DNA of 64,000 bases from Oscillospiraceae bacterium (lineage in GTDB: Bacteria; Bacillota; Clostridia; Oscillospirales; QAMX01), in assembly GCA_015067675.1 (NCBI GenBank), contig SVMB01000008.1, forward strand, positions 1-64,000, read 5' to 3'. The notes beneath the pieces were generated by a model. The model was not told the DNA's origin. It ran no database searches and saw only the letters and a list, made by a program, of their open reading frames with translations. Positions 33,616 through 43,272 of this stretch are shown here, in pieces; position 1 is the first letter of the stretch; every line of letters begins with the position of its first letter. The translations under genes and the position numbers were made by a program.

Positions 33616-35352
33616 ATGGCCAAGAAGATTATGCTGGGCAATGAAGCCATTGCCCGCGGTCTGTATGAAGCAGGCTGTAACTTCGTTTCCAGTTATCCCG
33701 GTACCCCTTCCACGGAAATCACCGAGGAAGTTGCCAAGTATCCGGAGATTTACGCCGAGTGGGCTCCCAATGAGAAGGTTGCCTGTGAGGCTGCGTTCGG
33801 TGCCTGTGTTGCAGGTGCCCGTTCCTTCGCCGCGATGAAGCACGTCGGTATGAACGTTGCCGCCGATCTGCTCTTCACGGCTTCCTACACCGGCGTCAAC
33901 GGCGGTTTTGTTATGACCGTCGCCGATGACCAGGGTATGCACTCCTCTCAGAACGAGCAGGATAGCCGTCACTATGCCCGTTCCTCCAAGGTGCCCATGC
34001 TTGAGCCTTCCGACTCTCAGGAATGCTGCGATTTCGTTAAAATCGCTTACAACCTCTCCGAAGAGTACGATACCCCCGTACTGCTGCGCACCTCCACCCG
34101 TGTGGCGCACTCCCAGAGCTTCGTGGAGACCACCGATCGTGTCGAGCACGCGCTGGCCGACTACACCCGCACACCCCAGAAGTACATCATGGCTCCCGCC
34201 AATGCCGCCCGCCGTCATCCCGTCGTTGAGGAGCGTACCTGCAAGCTTATCGAGCTTGCCAATACCGACAAGCTCAACCGTGTCATCGACAACGGCGCCA
34301 AAATCGGCGTTATCGCCTCCGGTATTGCTTTCCAGTATGCCCGCGAGGCGCTGGGCGATCAGGCCAACTACCTGAAGCTGACCATGGTCTGGCCGCTTCC
34401 CACCACCCTGATTCAGGAATTTGCCGCCTCGGTTGACAAGCTCTACGTCATCGAGGAGCTCGACAGCTTCATCGAGGAGCATGTCCGCGCTCTGGGCGTC
34501 GAATGCGAAGGCAAGGCCCTCTTCTCCCCCATCGGTGAGTACACCGCCGAGGGTATCCGCGCCGCCGTTCTGGGCATCCCCTCCGCGCAGGTCTTTGACC
34601 AGCAGGATGTGCCCGTTCGTCCTCCCGTGCTCTGCCCCGGATGTCCCCATCGCGGCCTGTTCTATGTGCTGGGCAAGATGAAGCTTTTCGTCTCCGGCGA
34701 CATCGGCTGCTACACGCTGGGTTCCGTCGCTCCCCTCTCCTCCATGGATACCGTCATCGATATGGGTGCCTCCGTCTCCATGCTCCACGGCCGCAACATT
34801 ATGCGTCCCGATGAGTCCGAGCGCTGCGTCGCCGTCATCGGTGACTCCACCTTCATGCATTCCGGCATCACGGGTCTCGTGAACGCCGTTTACAATCAGT
34901 CCGCCTCCACCATCATCATCGCGGACAACTCCATCACCGGTATGACCGGTCATCAGCAGAACCCCACCACCGGCCAGACCCTCAAGGGTGACGTCACTGC
35001 GGCTGTCAACCTGGAAGAGCTGTGCCATGCCTGCGGCGTCAAGCGCGTGCGCGTGGTGGATCCCTATGATCTGACTGCTCTCGAGAGCACCCTGCGCGAA
35101 GAGCTGGCGGCCAGTGAGCCTTCCGTTATCATCTCCCGCCGTCCCTGTGCGCTGCTCAAATCCGTCAAGCACGGCAAACCCTACACCATCGATGCCGATA
35201 AGTGCAAGGGCTGCCGTATGTGCATGAAGATCGGCTGCCCCGCCATCAGCTTCGCCGATGGTCACGCCTCTATCGACGCTTCTCTGTGCGTCGGCTGCGA
35301 TCTGTGCAATAAGCTTTGTAAATTCGATGCTATTAAAGGGGGTGCAGTCTGA
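33616..35352 (+). CDS. iorA: Indolepyruvate:ferredoxin oxidoreductase, alpha subunit
   Basis: A 578-residue thiamine-pyrophosphate enzyme subunit that oxidatively decarboxylates aryl-pyruvates (from Trp, Phe, Tyr) to aryl-acetyl-CoA and reduces ferredoxin. The N-terminal pyrimidine-binding domain begins GNEAIARGLYEAGCNFVSSYPGTPST, of which the last part is diagnostic. The TPP-binding C-terminal half includes CPGCPHRGLF, GDIGCYTLG and GDSTFMHSGITG. The extreme C-terminus carries two [4Fe-4S] motifs (CKGCRMCMKIGCP and CVGCDLCNKLCK). Its stop overlaps the iorB start by one base. Confidence 0.95.
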   Translation: MAKKIMLGNEAIARGLYEAGCNFVSSYPGTPSTEITEEVAKYPEIYAEWAPNEKVACEAAFGACVAGARSFAAMKHVGMNVAADLLFTASYTGVNGGFVMTVADDQGMHSSQNEQDSRHYARSSKVPMLEPSDSQECCDFVKIAYNLSEEYDTPVLLRTSTRVAHSQSFVETTDRVEHALADYTRTPQKYIMAPANAARRHPVVEERTCKLIELANTDKLNRVIDNGAKIGVIASGIAFQYAREALGDQANYLKLTMVWPLPTTLIQEFAASVDKLYVIEELDSFIEEHVRALGVECEGKALFSPIGEYTAEGIRAAVLGIPSAQVFDQQDVPVRPPVLCPGCPHRGLFYVLGKMKLFVSGDIGCYTLGSVAPLSSMDTVIDMGASVSMLHGRNIMRPDESERCVAVIGDSTFMHSGITGLVNAVYNQSASTIIIADNSITGMTGHQQNPTTGQTLKGDVTAAVNLEELCHACGVKRVRVVDPYDLTALESTLREELAASEPSVIISRRPCALLKSVKHGKPYTIDADKCKGCRMCMKIGCPAISFADGHASIDASLCVGCDLCNKLCKFDAIKGGAV

Positions 35353-35921
35353 TGCTGAATATTATGATCGTTGGTGTCGGCGGACAGGGTTCGCTGCTTG
35401 CCAGTCGTATACTCGGCAGCCTGTTTGCCAGTGCCGGGCTTGATGTCAAGCTTTCTGAGGTTCACGGTATGGCCCAGCGCGGCGGCAGCGTTGTTACGTT
35501 CGTTCGCGCAGGCCAGCAGGTTTCTTCTCCGCTGATTCCCAAGGGTGAGGCTGATGTCATCATCTCTTTCGAGGAATCCGAAGCTATGCGTTATCTGCCC
35601 TGGCTGAAAAAAGATGGCACAATCGTGCTCAATACGCAGCACATTCTGCCCATGCCTGTTCTGACGGGTGCTGCCGCGTATCCCGAAAATATCACCGCCC
35701 GCATGCGCGAGATGGGCGCGAAGGTCGTTGCCTTTGACGCTCTCGAAGCTGCCATGAAGGCCGGTTCTCCCAAGGCCGCCAACGTCGCGCTCCTCGGTGC
35801 TGCCTCCGCCGTCATCGGCCACAGCCGTGAGGAATGGGAAGCCGCCATGCGTGCCACCATCAAGCCCGCTCTTCTGGAACTCAACTTTGCCGCTTTTGAA
35901 ATCGGCTATCAGAACAAGTAA
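35352..35921 (+). CDS. iorB: Indolepyruvate:ferredoxin oxidoreductase, beta subunit
   Basis: A 189-residue gamma-domain-type subunit, MLNIMIVGVGGQGSLLASRIL, with the nucleotide-like GVGGQG loop and SEVHGMAQRGGSVVTFVR, both characteristic of 2-oxoacid:ferredoxin oxidoreductases. Start 35352 uses TGATG stop-start overlap with iorA, so the two subunits are made in equal amounts. Together they form the cytoplasmic IOR complex. Confidence 0.94.
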   Translation: MLNIMIVGVGGQGSLLASRILGSLFASAGLDVKLSEVHGMAQRGGSVVTFVRAGQQVSSPLIPKGEADVIISFEESEAMRYLPWLKKDGTIVLNTQHILPMPVLTGAAAYPENITARMREMGAKVVAFDALEAAMKAGSPKAANVALLGAASAVIGHSREEWEAAMRATIKPALLELNFAAFEIGYQNK

Positions 35922-35929
35922 CAGAAAGA

Positions 35930-35963
35930 GTCTGGCAAATCCTGTTTTTACGCTTTTCCAGAC
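35930..35963 (+). other. Inverted repeat between iorB and the second paaK
   Basis: GTCTGG (35930-35935) pairs with CCAGAC (35958-35963) across a T-rich loop, directly before the weak ribosome site of the second ligase. It may slow or attenuate transcription between the genes. Confidence 0.35.
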
Positions 35964-35984
35964 CGGGAAGGAATATAATAGAAT

Positions 35985-37295
35985 ATGGTCACCAATTACT
36001 GGAACAAAAAAGCTGAAACCATGTCCCGCGAGGGTATGCGCGCCCTGCAGGGCAATCGTCTTGCCTCTGTCGTTCGTCACACCTACAACAACGTCCCCGC
36101 TTACCGCAAGAAGATGGAAAACCTTGGCCTTGAGCCCGGTGACATCCGCTGCATCGAGGATATCTCAAAGCTGCCCTTCGTTGACAAGTATGATCTTGCC
36201 GACAATTACCCCTACGGCCTCTTCGCCGTTCCCATGTCCGAGATCGTCGAGATCCATGCTTCCTCCGGTACCACCGGTAAGCAGAAAGTGCTGGGTTATA
36301 CCCGCCACGATCTGGAGATCTGGGGCGAGGTCATGGCCAGAACTCTGGCCGCCGGCGGCACAACCTCTTCCGATATTTTCCACTGTTCCTACGGTTACGG
36401 TCTCTTCACCGGCGGTCTCGGTGCCCATTACGGCTCCCAGACCATCGGCTGCACCACGGTTCCCGTGGGTACCGGCAATACCAACCGTCAGATTCAGATC
36501 ATCCGCGACTTCGGCTGTACCGCCATCTGCTGCACGCCTTCCTATATGCTCTACATCGCTGAGACTCTGGAGCAGATGAAGGTTGATCCCTCCGAAGTGA
36601 AGCTGCGCCGCGCATTCCTGGGCGCCGAGCCCTGGACCATTGAGATGCGTGACGACATTGAGCGCCGTCTCCCCCTGCGCACCTACGATATCTACGGTCT
36701 GACCGAGATGATCGGCCCCGGTGTTGCCTTCGAATGCGACGCCCGCTGCGGTCTGCACGTCAACGAGGATCATTTCTATCCCGAAATCGTCGATCCCGAT
36801 ACCCTCAAACCCGTCGAGGACGGAATTTACGGCGAGCTGGTCTTCTCTACCCTCACCAAGGAAGGCATGCCGCTGCTGCGTTACCGCACCCGCGATATCG
36901 CCTCCATCACCCATGAGACCTGCGAATGCGGCCGTACCCTCGCCCGCATCACCAAGCCAAAGGGCCGCACCGACGATATGCTCATCATCCGCGGCGTCAA
37001 CGTCTTCCCCTCTCAGGTGGAAAGCGTGCTGCTGGGCGTCACCGAGGCTTCTCCCTACTACTTCATCATCGTTGACCGTGTCGGCGCCCGTGATACCTTC
37101 GAGATTCAGGTCGAACTGACCGAAGGCTTCCCCATCGACGAAGTCCGTGCCGTGGAAAAGCTGCAGAAGCGCATCGGCGCTGCCATCGAGTCCGCTCTGG
37201 GCATCGGTGCTACCATCCGTCTGCTGCCGCCTCACTCCCTGCCCCGCGTCGAAGGCAAGGCCCGCCACGTTGAAGACCGCAGAAATCTCAAGTAA
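35985..37295 (+). CDS. paaK: Phenylacetate-CoA ligase (second copy)
   Basis: A 436-residue paralogue of the 32304-33602 ligase. All core motifs are kept: HASSGTTGKQK, DIYGLTEMIGPGV, YRTRDIASI and GRTDDMLIIRGVNVFPSQVE. The acyl-pocket region between 200 and 260 differs between the copies (here RRAFLGAEPWTIEMRDDIER), suggesting different aryl acids. AAGGA is about 13 nt before the ATG, so initiation may be weak. It is followed by an ACT-domain protein, the usual neighbour of paaK in anaerobes. Confidence 0.9.
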   Translation: MVTNYWNKKAETMSREGMRALQGNRLASVVRHTYNNVPAYRKKMENLGLEPGDIRCIEDISKLPFVDKYDLADNYPYGLFAVPMSEIVEIHASSGTTGKQKVLGYTRHDLEIWGEVMARTLAAGGTTSSDIFHCSYGYGLFTGGLGAHYGSQTIGCTTVPVGTGNTNRQIQIIRDFGCTAICCTPSYMLYIAETLEQMKVDPSEVKLRRAFLGAEPWTIEMRDDIERRLPLRTYDIYGLTEMIGPGVAFECDARCGLHVNEDHFYPEIVDPDTLKPVEDGIYGELVFSTLTKEGMPLLRYRTRDIASITHETCECGRTLARITKPKGRTDDMLIIRGVNVFPSQVESVLLGVTEASPYYFIIVDRVGARDTFEIQVELTEGFPIDEVRAVEKLQKRIGAAIESALGIGATIRLLPPHSLPRVEGKARHVEDRRNLK

Positions 37296-37347
37296 ACCCT
37301 AAAAAGTGTAAGCAAACCCCTTAACTATATATCAGGAGGTTCGGTTT

Positions 37348-37779
37348 ATGTTTATCAGCCAGATTTCCATTTTCGTAGAAAACAAGCAGGGCAGTCTCGC
37401 CGCCATCACCGAGATCCTTGCCAATGAGAACATTGACATTCGTGCGTTCTCCATTGCCGACACCACCGATTTCGGCATTCTGCGCATGATCGTCAGCGAT
37501 CCCGACCGTGCCATTGCCGCTCTGCGTGCCAAGAACATCGCAGTTTCCCTCAACCGCGTCATCGCCGTGCAGATCCGCGACGTTCCCGGCTCCATGCACA
37601 AGGTTCTGGGTCTTTTGTCCTCCAATGGCCTCGTCGTCGAGTACGCCTACGCCTTCATCTCCCGCAAGCGTGAGGATGCCTACGTCATCCTGCGCGTTGA
37701 TGAGAAGGAAAAGGCTGCCCAGCTCTTCGAAGACAACCACGTCCACACCCTGACCCCTGAAGAGGTGTACAATTTTTGA
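37348..37779 (+). CDS. Tandem ACT-domain protein
   Basis: A 143-residue protein made of two ACT domains: ISIFVENKQGSLAAITEILA starts the first, and VQIRDVPGSMHKVLGLLSS the second (near residue 72). ACT domains bind amino acids and act as allosteric sensors. Small two-ACT proteins regularly follow phenylacetate-CoA ligase genes, so sensing an aromatic amino acid is a reasonable inference. AGGAGG precedes the ATG. The stop overlaps the next gene's TTG start by 4 bp. Confidence 0.9.
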   Translation: MFISQISIFVENKQGSLAAITEILANENIDIRAFSIADTTDFGILRMIVSDPDRAIAALRAKNIAVSLNRVIAVQIRDVPGSMHKVLGLLSSNGLVVEYAYAFISRKREDAYVILRVDEKEKAAQLFEDNHVHTLTPEEVYNF

Positions 37780-39029
37780 GTCTGATGTTTTCTGAAAAGA
37801 TCCTCCGTCTCGGCCAAGAGGTCGAGACGGAGGTCAAACCGTTTTTAGAGGCCGCCGAACAAGCGGCCTTTTCGGGTACTTCCCGCGTGCTCTCCGCCTT
37901 CAGAGAGCACCGTGTCTCCGACACGATGTTTGCCGGTACCACCGGCTATGGCTACGACGATCAGGGCCGTGACGTGCTGGAAAAGGTCTACGCCGATGTA
38001 TTCGGCTGTGAGGACGCACTGGTGCGCATCCAGTTTGTCAACGGTACCCATGCCATCGCCGCAGCGCTCTACGGCGTTCTGGCCCCCGGCGACCGCCTGG
38101 TCTGCCTGACGGGCTATCCCTATGACACCCTGATGGGCGTCATGGGCTTTGGCGACAATCCCCTGCGCGGTTCTCTGGCCGCTTACGGCGTGAAGGTAGA
38201 AGCGGTTCCCATGAAGGACGGCCGTCCCGACCTGCCCGCCATTCTGGAAGCTGTACAGAAGAGCGACGTGCGCGCCGTCATGATCCAGCGCAGCCGCGGC
38301 TATGCCGAGCGCGTGGCGCTGGGCGTGGACGAGATCGGTGCGCTGATTGCCGCAGTCAAGGCTGTCAAGCCTGACGTGCTGGCGGTTGTTGACAACTGCT
38401 ACGGCGAATTTGTTGAGGAGCAGGAACCCACGATGGTGGGCGCGGACCTCATGGCCGGCTCCCTGATCAAAAACCCCGGCGGCGGTCTTGCCCTGTGCGG
38501 CGGTTACGTTGCGGGTAAGCATGAATGGGTGGAAGCTGCAGCCGAGCGTCTGACCGTTCCCGGCATCGGCCGCGAATGCGGCTCCAGCCTCGGTCAGAAC
38601 CGCAGCCTCTATCAGGGTTTCTTTATGGCCCCCCATGTGACCGCGCAGGCGCTCAAGACCGCGATCTTCGTCTCCGGCCTCTTTAAAAAGCTGGGCTTTG
38701 ATCCCGATCCCCTGCCCGAGACCGTTCGTCACGACATCATCCAGACCATCCGCTTCCGTGCTCCCGAACCGCTGCTTGCCTTCATGCGCGGCATCCAGTC
38801 CGGCGCGCCGGTGGATTCCTTTGTCACGCCCGAGCCCTGGGCAATGCCGGGTTATGACCATCCCGTCGTGATGGCAGCCGGTGCCTTTGTTCAGGGCGCG
38901 TCCATTGAGCTCTCGGCCGACGCTCCCATGCGTGAGCCCTACACTGCGTTCATGCAGGGCGGATTGACCTATGAATCCGGTAAGCTTGGTGCACTGCTGG
39001 CGGCGGAGGCGCTTTTGGAGAGCCGATGA
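37776..39029 (+). CDS. PLP-dependent methionine gamma-lyase-family protein (YnbB/aluminium-resistance type)
   Basis: A 417-residue fold-type I PLP enzyme. The substrate and cofactor region is TTGYGYDDQGRDVLEKVYAD, and the likely Schiff-base Lys lies in GSLIKNPGGGLA. AVVDNCYGEF gives the PLP-contacting Asp. YnbB-type proteins are annotated as aluminium resistance or methionine gamma-lyase family, but their reaction is not settled. I use TTG 37776 because GAGGTG is 8 nt upstream and it overlaps the previous stop as TTGA; ATG 37785 is the alternative. The 3' end overlaps the MFS gene start by 4 bp. Confidence 0.82.
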   Translation: MSLMFSEKILRLGQEVETEVKPFLEAAEQAAFSGTSRVLSAFREHRVSDTMFAGTTGYGYDDQGRDVLEKVYADVFGCEDALVRIQFVNGTHAIAAALYGVLAPGDRLVCLTGYPYDTLMGVMGFGDNPLRGSLAAYGVKVEAVPMKDGRPDLPAILEAVQKSDVRAVMIQRSRGYAERVALGVDEIGALIAAVKAVKPDVLAVVDNCYGEFVEEQEPTMVGADLMAGSLIKNPGGGLALCGGYVAGKHEWVEAAAERLTVPGIGRECGSSLGQNRSLYQGFFMAPHVTAQALKTAIFVSGLFKKLGFDPDPLPETVRHDIIQTIRFRAPEPLLAFMRGIQSGAPVDSFVTPEPWAMPGYDHPVVMAAGAFVQGASIELSADAPMREPYTAFMQGGLTYESGKLGALLAAEALLESR

Positions 39030-40177
39030 AGCCCAAACTTCTGCCCATTCTTGCCATTTACGCCCTTGGTTTCGGCTTTGGCCTGACCATTACCGTGCTG
39101 GCTCCTGCCATGGATGCCATCACCAGCGATTTTGGCATCACCATGGCCGAAGGCGGCCTGACAAACACGCTGCTCAACGTGGGCGGCACTGCAGGCGTCC
39201 TCTTTTCGCTGTTTTTCAGTGATCGCTTCTCAAAAAAGCTCAACTACGGTTGTTCTTATGCGTTGTTGGCTCTGTCGCTGCTGCTCTGCTTCACCGCAGG
39301 CAGCTATCCCCTGTTTCTGTTCTACCTGCTGCTGATGGGTATCGGCGGAAAAATCGTCGATACGCTGGGCAATCCCCTGGTGCGCAGCTGCGCTCCGGGT
39401 CAGACCAGCCGGTATTTAAACCTTCTGCACACCGTCATCGGTGTCGGCGCCTGTGCAAGTCCCGTGCTCATGCAGCTTCTGCTGGATGCCGGTCTTTCCT
39501 GGAAGCTGGCGCTCACCCTCATTGGTGTGCTGTGCCTGGCATTCTTCGTTGTCTGCATGCCGCAGATTCCCCGCGGCACGCAGGATGAGGATGCCTCTGC
39601 CGAATCCGGTTCGCAGGATTCAAAGCTGACCCTTTGGGCCATTCTCCTCGTCTGCCTCTGCGTCTTTTTCTACGTCGGTCATCAGGTTATCGTCAATACC
39701 TGGGCTCCCATGTATATGCAGACCACCCTCGGCCTTGACGGCATCTTCGCAAGCCTGTCAACGGCTGCGCTCTGGGCAGGCATCATCGCCGGACGCCTTA
39801 TCTGCGCCCGTTTTGCCCGTACCGAGCATGCCATTCCCCTTGGCATTTGGGGCGATCTCATCGGCGGCATCGTGCTGACCCTTGCCATCATCAGCTGCAA
39901 CGGTATTATCGTGCTCATCGGCATCCTCATCACCGGCGTTGCCACCGGTGCGGTACTTCCCATGTGCATCGATCTGCTGACCAGCCGCCGTCCCTCTCAG
40001 GCCGGTCGGCTTTCCTCCTGCATTTTCCTTTCCATCGTCGTCTCGTCGATGATCTTCCCGGTCATCGCAGGCGCGCTGGCCGATACCTTCGGCTTTACCT
40101 CGGCAATGCTTCTGTCCGCGCTGGCGCTGCTCCCCGCAGCTCTTGCGGCACTGCTTGCCCGTCCCCTTTTCAAATAG
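39026..40177 (+). CDS. Major facilitator superfamily transporter
   Basis: A 383-residue carrier with 12 hydrophobic segments, including ILAIYALGFGFGLTITVLAP first. The loop FFSDRFSKKL between helices 2 and 3 corresponds to the MFS G-X-X-X-D-R motif. The start overlaps the PLP gene by ATGA, so it is coupled to the amino-acid/aryl-acid cluster and could export a product or import a substrate of it. The family also contains sugar carriers (FucP/GlcP-like), and the next gene is a fucosidase, so fucose uptake is an equally good possibility. Confidence 0.82.
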   Translation: MKPKLLPILAIYALGFGFGLTITVLAPAMDAITSDFGITMAEGGLTNTLLNVGGTAGVLFSLFFSDRFSKKLNYGCSYALLALSLLLCFTAGSYPLFLFYLLLMGIGGKIVDTLGNPLVRSCAPGQTSRYLNLLHTVIGVGACASPVLMQLLLDAGLSWKLALTLIGVLCLAFFVVCMPQIPRGTQDEDASAESGSQDSKLTLWAILLVCLCVFFYVGHQVIVNTWAPMYMQTTLGLDGIFASLSTAALWAGIIAGRLICARFARTEHAIPLGIWGDLIGGIVLTLAIISCNGIIVLIGILITGVATGAVLPMCIDLLTSRRPSQAGRLSSCIFLSIVVSSMIFPVIAGALADTFGFTSAMLLSALALLPAALAALLARPLFK

Positions 40178-40201
40178 TTTATCTCGGAAAGGAGTCATTT
40201 C

Positions 40202-41557
40202 ATGGCTGACATGATCAAAAATGGTGTTCACGGCGCAAGCCGTGTGGAATCCTATGTCGCGCCGAAAGATCCTGCCGTATGTGAACATCTGGAATGGTTC
40301 AAAGATCAGAAACTGGCGCTTATGATCCACTTCGGTATCTATTCCCAGGTGGGTATCTATGAGTCCTGGCCGCTGTCCGACGGCGACGCCCATTGGTCGC
40401 GCAAGGATGTGGATTGGGAGACCGACGCAGAAACCTTCCGCGAGCAGTACACAAACCTGAATCGCAGCTTCAATCCCGTACGTTTTCTGCCTGAACAGTG
40501 GGCGGATTTTGCCTCCGAAGCAGGTTTTAAGTACCTGATTTTCACCACGAAGCATCATGACGGCTTCTGTATGTTTGACTCTGAATACACCGATTACAAA
40601 GTCACTGCCCCCGATTGCCCCTTCCATACCCACAAATATGCCGACATCGTCGGTTCCGTCTTTGACGCCTTCCGCGCCAAAGGCATGGGCATCTCAGCGT
40701 ACTTCTCCAAGCCCGACTGGCATTGTCCCTGGTACTGGGCTGAGGGCATGGAGCGCAAGGTCGCCCACGGACGTCTTGCCACCTATGATCCGGCAGATCA
40801 TCCCGAGGTTTGGGAGCAGTTTGTTCAGTTCACCCACAACCAGATGATGGAGCTGGTCACCAAATACGGTCCCATCGATGTGCTCTGGCTGGACGGCGGC
40901 TGTGTGCGTCCCCAGAACGGTCAGGATATCCGCCTGTCCGAGCTCGTGGCAAAAGCCCGCGCGCATCGTCCCCAGCTGCTGGTCGCCGACCGCACCGTGG
41001 GCGGCGAGAACGAAAACATCATCACGCCCGAGCAGAGCATCCCCGATACGCTCATTCCCGTTCCGTGGGAGAGCTGCGTGACCATTGGTACCGGCTTCTC
41101 CTTCCGGTTTGAGGATGAGTACAAGACTCCCAGACGTCTTGTCAATATGCTCTGCGACGTGGTCTGCCGCGGCGGCAACCTGGCTCTGAACATTGGCCCG
41201 CAGCCTGACGGCCGTCTCCCCATCGGCGCCATGCGCTCGGCCCTTGGCATGGGTGAATGGCTGAAGGTAAACGGCGATGCCATCTATGGTACCCGTGTCT
41301 GCGCACCTTACGAAGCAGGCAATCTTGCCTTTACAAAAAAGGCCGACTCCGTCTATGTCATTGCCCGTCTGGAAGAGGGTGAAACCCTCGGCCGGAAGCT
41401 CTTCATCCCCTGGACAGAGGAAGTCGGGTCCGTGACCCTGCTCGCCGACGGCTCGGATGTGGAGTTTGTGACGAGTGATATCGGCATTACCCTGACACTG
41501 CCCGAAAGCCTGGCCGGAACCAATCCCATCGCCCCGGCTTTCCGTCTGGACAAGTAA
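40202..41557 (+). CDS. Alpha-L-fucosidase, GH29
   Basis: A 451-residue intracellular glycosidase with the complete GH29 pattern. LALMIHFGIYSQVGIYESW is followed by LIFTTKHHDGFCMFDS (the KHHDGF motif), and DVLWLDGGC carries the nucleophile Asp at about residue 226. The beta-sandwich C-terminal domain follows near 350. No signal peptide is present, so it acts on imported fucosylated oligosaccharides. AAAGGAG precedes the ATG. It follows the MFS carrier by 24 bp and probably shares its transcript. Confidence 0.9.
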   Translation: MADMIKNGVHGASRVESYVAPKDPAVCEHLEWFKDQKLALMIHFGIYSQVGIYESWPLSDGDAHWSRKDVDWETDAETFREQYTNLNRSFNPVRFLPEQWADFASEAGFKYLIFTTKHHDGFCMFDSEYTDYKVTAPDCPFHTHKYADIVGSVFDAFRAKGMGISAYFSKPDWHCPWYWAEGMERKVAHGRLATYDPADHPEVWEQFVQFTHNQMMELVTKYGPIDVLWLDGGCVRPQNGQDIRLSELVAKARAHRPQLLVADRTVGGENENIITPEQSIPDTLIPVPWESCVTIGTGFSFRFEDEYKTPRRLVNMLCDVVCRGGNLALNIGPQPDGRLPIGAMRSALGMGEWLKVNGDAIYGTRVCAPYEAGNLAFTKKADSVYVIARLEEGETLGRKLFIPWTEEVGSVTLLADGSDVEFVTSDIGITLTLPESLAGTNPIAPAFRLDK

Positions 41558-41593
41558 GTTATCAATCTACAATTTACTTAAAGGAGATCTGAC

Positions 41594-43261
41594 ATGCTCT
41601 CTGATATTGAAATCGCCCAGGCTGCAAAGCCGCTTCCCATTCGAAAGATCGCGGAGAATCTCGGTATTTCCGAGGATGAACTGGAATACTACGGCAAATA
41701 TAAGGCCAAGCTTTCCGAAGAGCTGTTCCTGCGCGTCAAGGATAATCCCGATGCAAAGCTGATCCTTGTTACCGCCATCAACCCCACTCCCGCAGGTGAA
41801 GGCAAGACTACGACCACGGTTGGTCTTGGTCAGGCCATGGCCAAAATCGGCAAGTCTGCCATCTGCGCCCTGCGTGAGCCCTCCCTGGGTCCGGTCTTCG
41901 GCGTCAAGGGCGGCGCTGCCGGCGGCGGATACGCTCAGGTTCTTCCCATGGAGGACATCAACCTCCATTTCACCGGCGATATGCACGCCATCACCGCTGC
42001 CAACAATCTGCTCTGCGCCATGATCGACAATCATCTTCAGCAGGGCAATGCTCTCAACATCGATCCCCGCCGCGTCTGCTTCAATCGTGTCATGGACATG
42101 AACGACCGCTCCCTGCGCAACATCATGATCGGCATGGGCGGCCGCTCCAACGGCGTTCCCCGCGAGGATCACTTCATGATCACCGTCGCCAGCGAGATTA
42201 TGGCCATTCTCTGTCTCGCCGCCGACGTCACCGATCTCAAGAAGCGTCTGGGACGTATCCACATCGGCTACACCTACAAGGGCAAGGCTCTCTTCGCCCG
42301 TGATCTGCATGCCGAAGGCGCTATGGCAGCCCTCCTCAAGGATGCCATCAAGCCCAATCTCGTCCAGACCCTCGAGGGTACCCCCTGTATCATCCACGGC
42401 GGACCCTTCGCCAACATCGCCCACGGCTGCAACTCCATCCGTGCCACCAAGCTTGCGATGAAGCTGGCCGATTACTGCATCACCGAGGCCGGTTTCGGCG
42501 CTGATCTGGGTGCTGAAAAGTTCCTGGACATCAAGTGCCGTCTTGCCGGCATCGCGCCTTCCGCCATCGTTCTGGTAGCCACTGTCCGTGCCCTCAAGTA
42601 TAACGGCGGCGTTGCCAAGGAAGATCTGGCGGCTGAGAATCTCAACGCGCTGCAGGCCGGTCTTGCAAACCTTGCCAAGCATATCGAGAATCTGCGCGGC
42701 TTCGGTATCCCCGTCTGCGTTGCCATCAACCGCTTTGGTACCGATACTCAGGCAGAGCTCGACGCGGTTGCCAAGCTCTGCGCCGATCTGGGCGCCAGCT
42801 GTGAACTGTCTGAGGTCTTCGCCAAGGGCGGCGACGGCGGCATTGAGCTGGCCCGTAAGGTCGTGGAGCTGTGCGAGCAGCCCTCCGAGCTCAAATTCAC
42901 CTACGATTCCTCTCTCTCCCTCAAGGAAAAGATCGTCGCCATCGCCACCAAAATCTACGGTGCCGACGGTGTTGATTTCCTGCCCGATGCTGAGAATGTT
43001 CTGGCCCGTGCCGAGCGTCTGGGCTATGCCGATGCGCCCGTCTGCATGGCAAAGACCCAGTATTCCCTCTCCGATGATCCCACGAAGCTGGGCCGCCCGA
43101 GAGGCTTCCGTATCACCGTGCGTGACGCCGCACTCCGTGCCGGTGCAGGCTTTGTCGTCGCCCTGACCGGCGATATCATGACCATGCCGGGTCTACCCAA
43201 AGTTCCCGCTGCCGAGAATATCGACGTGGACGAGCTGGGCAACATCTCCGGCCTGTTCTAA
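41594..43261 (+). CDS. fhs: Formate--tetrahydrofolate ligase
   Basis: A 555-residue enzyme that makes 10-formyl-THF from formate, THF and ATP, feeding one-carbon metabolism. The nucleotide loop [18 protein letters not shown], the downstream [19 protein letters not shown] and the C-terminal [16 protein letters not shown] are all hallmark sequences. AAGGAG lies 8 nt before the ATG. It is 36 bp downstream of the fucosidase without an obvious promoter or terminator between. The length matches the family. Confidence 0.97.
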   Translation: MLSDIEIAQAAKPLPIRKIAENLGISEDELEYYGKYKAKLSEELFLRVKDNPDAKLILVTAINPTPAGEGKTTTTVGLGQAMAKIGKSAICALREPSLGPVFGVKGGAAGGGYAQVLPMEDINLHFTGDMHAITAANNLLCAMIDNHLQQGNALNIDPRRVCFNRVMDMNDRSLRNIMIGMGGRSNGVPREDHFMITVASEIMAILCLAADVTDLKKRLGRIHIGYTYKGKALFARDLHAEGAMAALLKDAIKPNLVQTLEGTPCIIHGGPFANIAHGCNSIRATKLAMKLADYCITEAGFGADLGAEKFLDIKCRLAGIAPSAIVLVATVRALKYNGGVAKEDLAAENLNALQAGLANLAKHIENLRGFGIPVCVAINRFGTDTQAELDAVAKLCADLGASCELSEVFAKGGDGGIELARKVVELCEQPSELKFTYDSSLSLKEKIVAIATKIYGADGVDFLPDAENVLARAERLGYADAPVCMAKTQYSLSDDPTKLGRPRGFRITVRDAALRAGAGFVVALTGDIMTMPGLPKVPAAENIDVDELGNISGLF

Positions 43262-43272
43262 ATTTCAGCTAT

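Noticed and set aside
33523-35265. Long open frame antisense to iorA
   Set aside because: Same cause: codon bias of a highly expressed gene; no ribosome site or domain.
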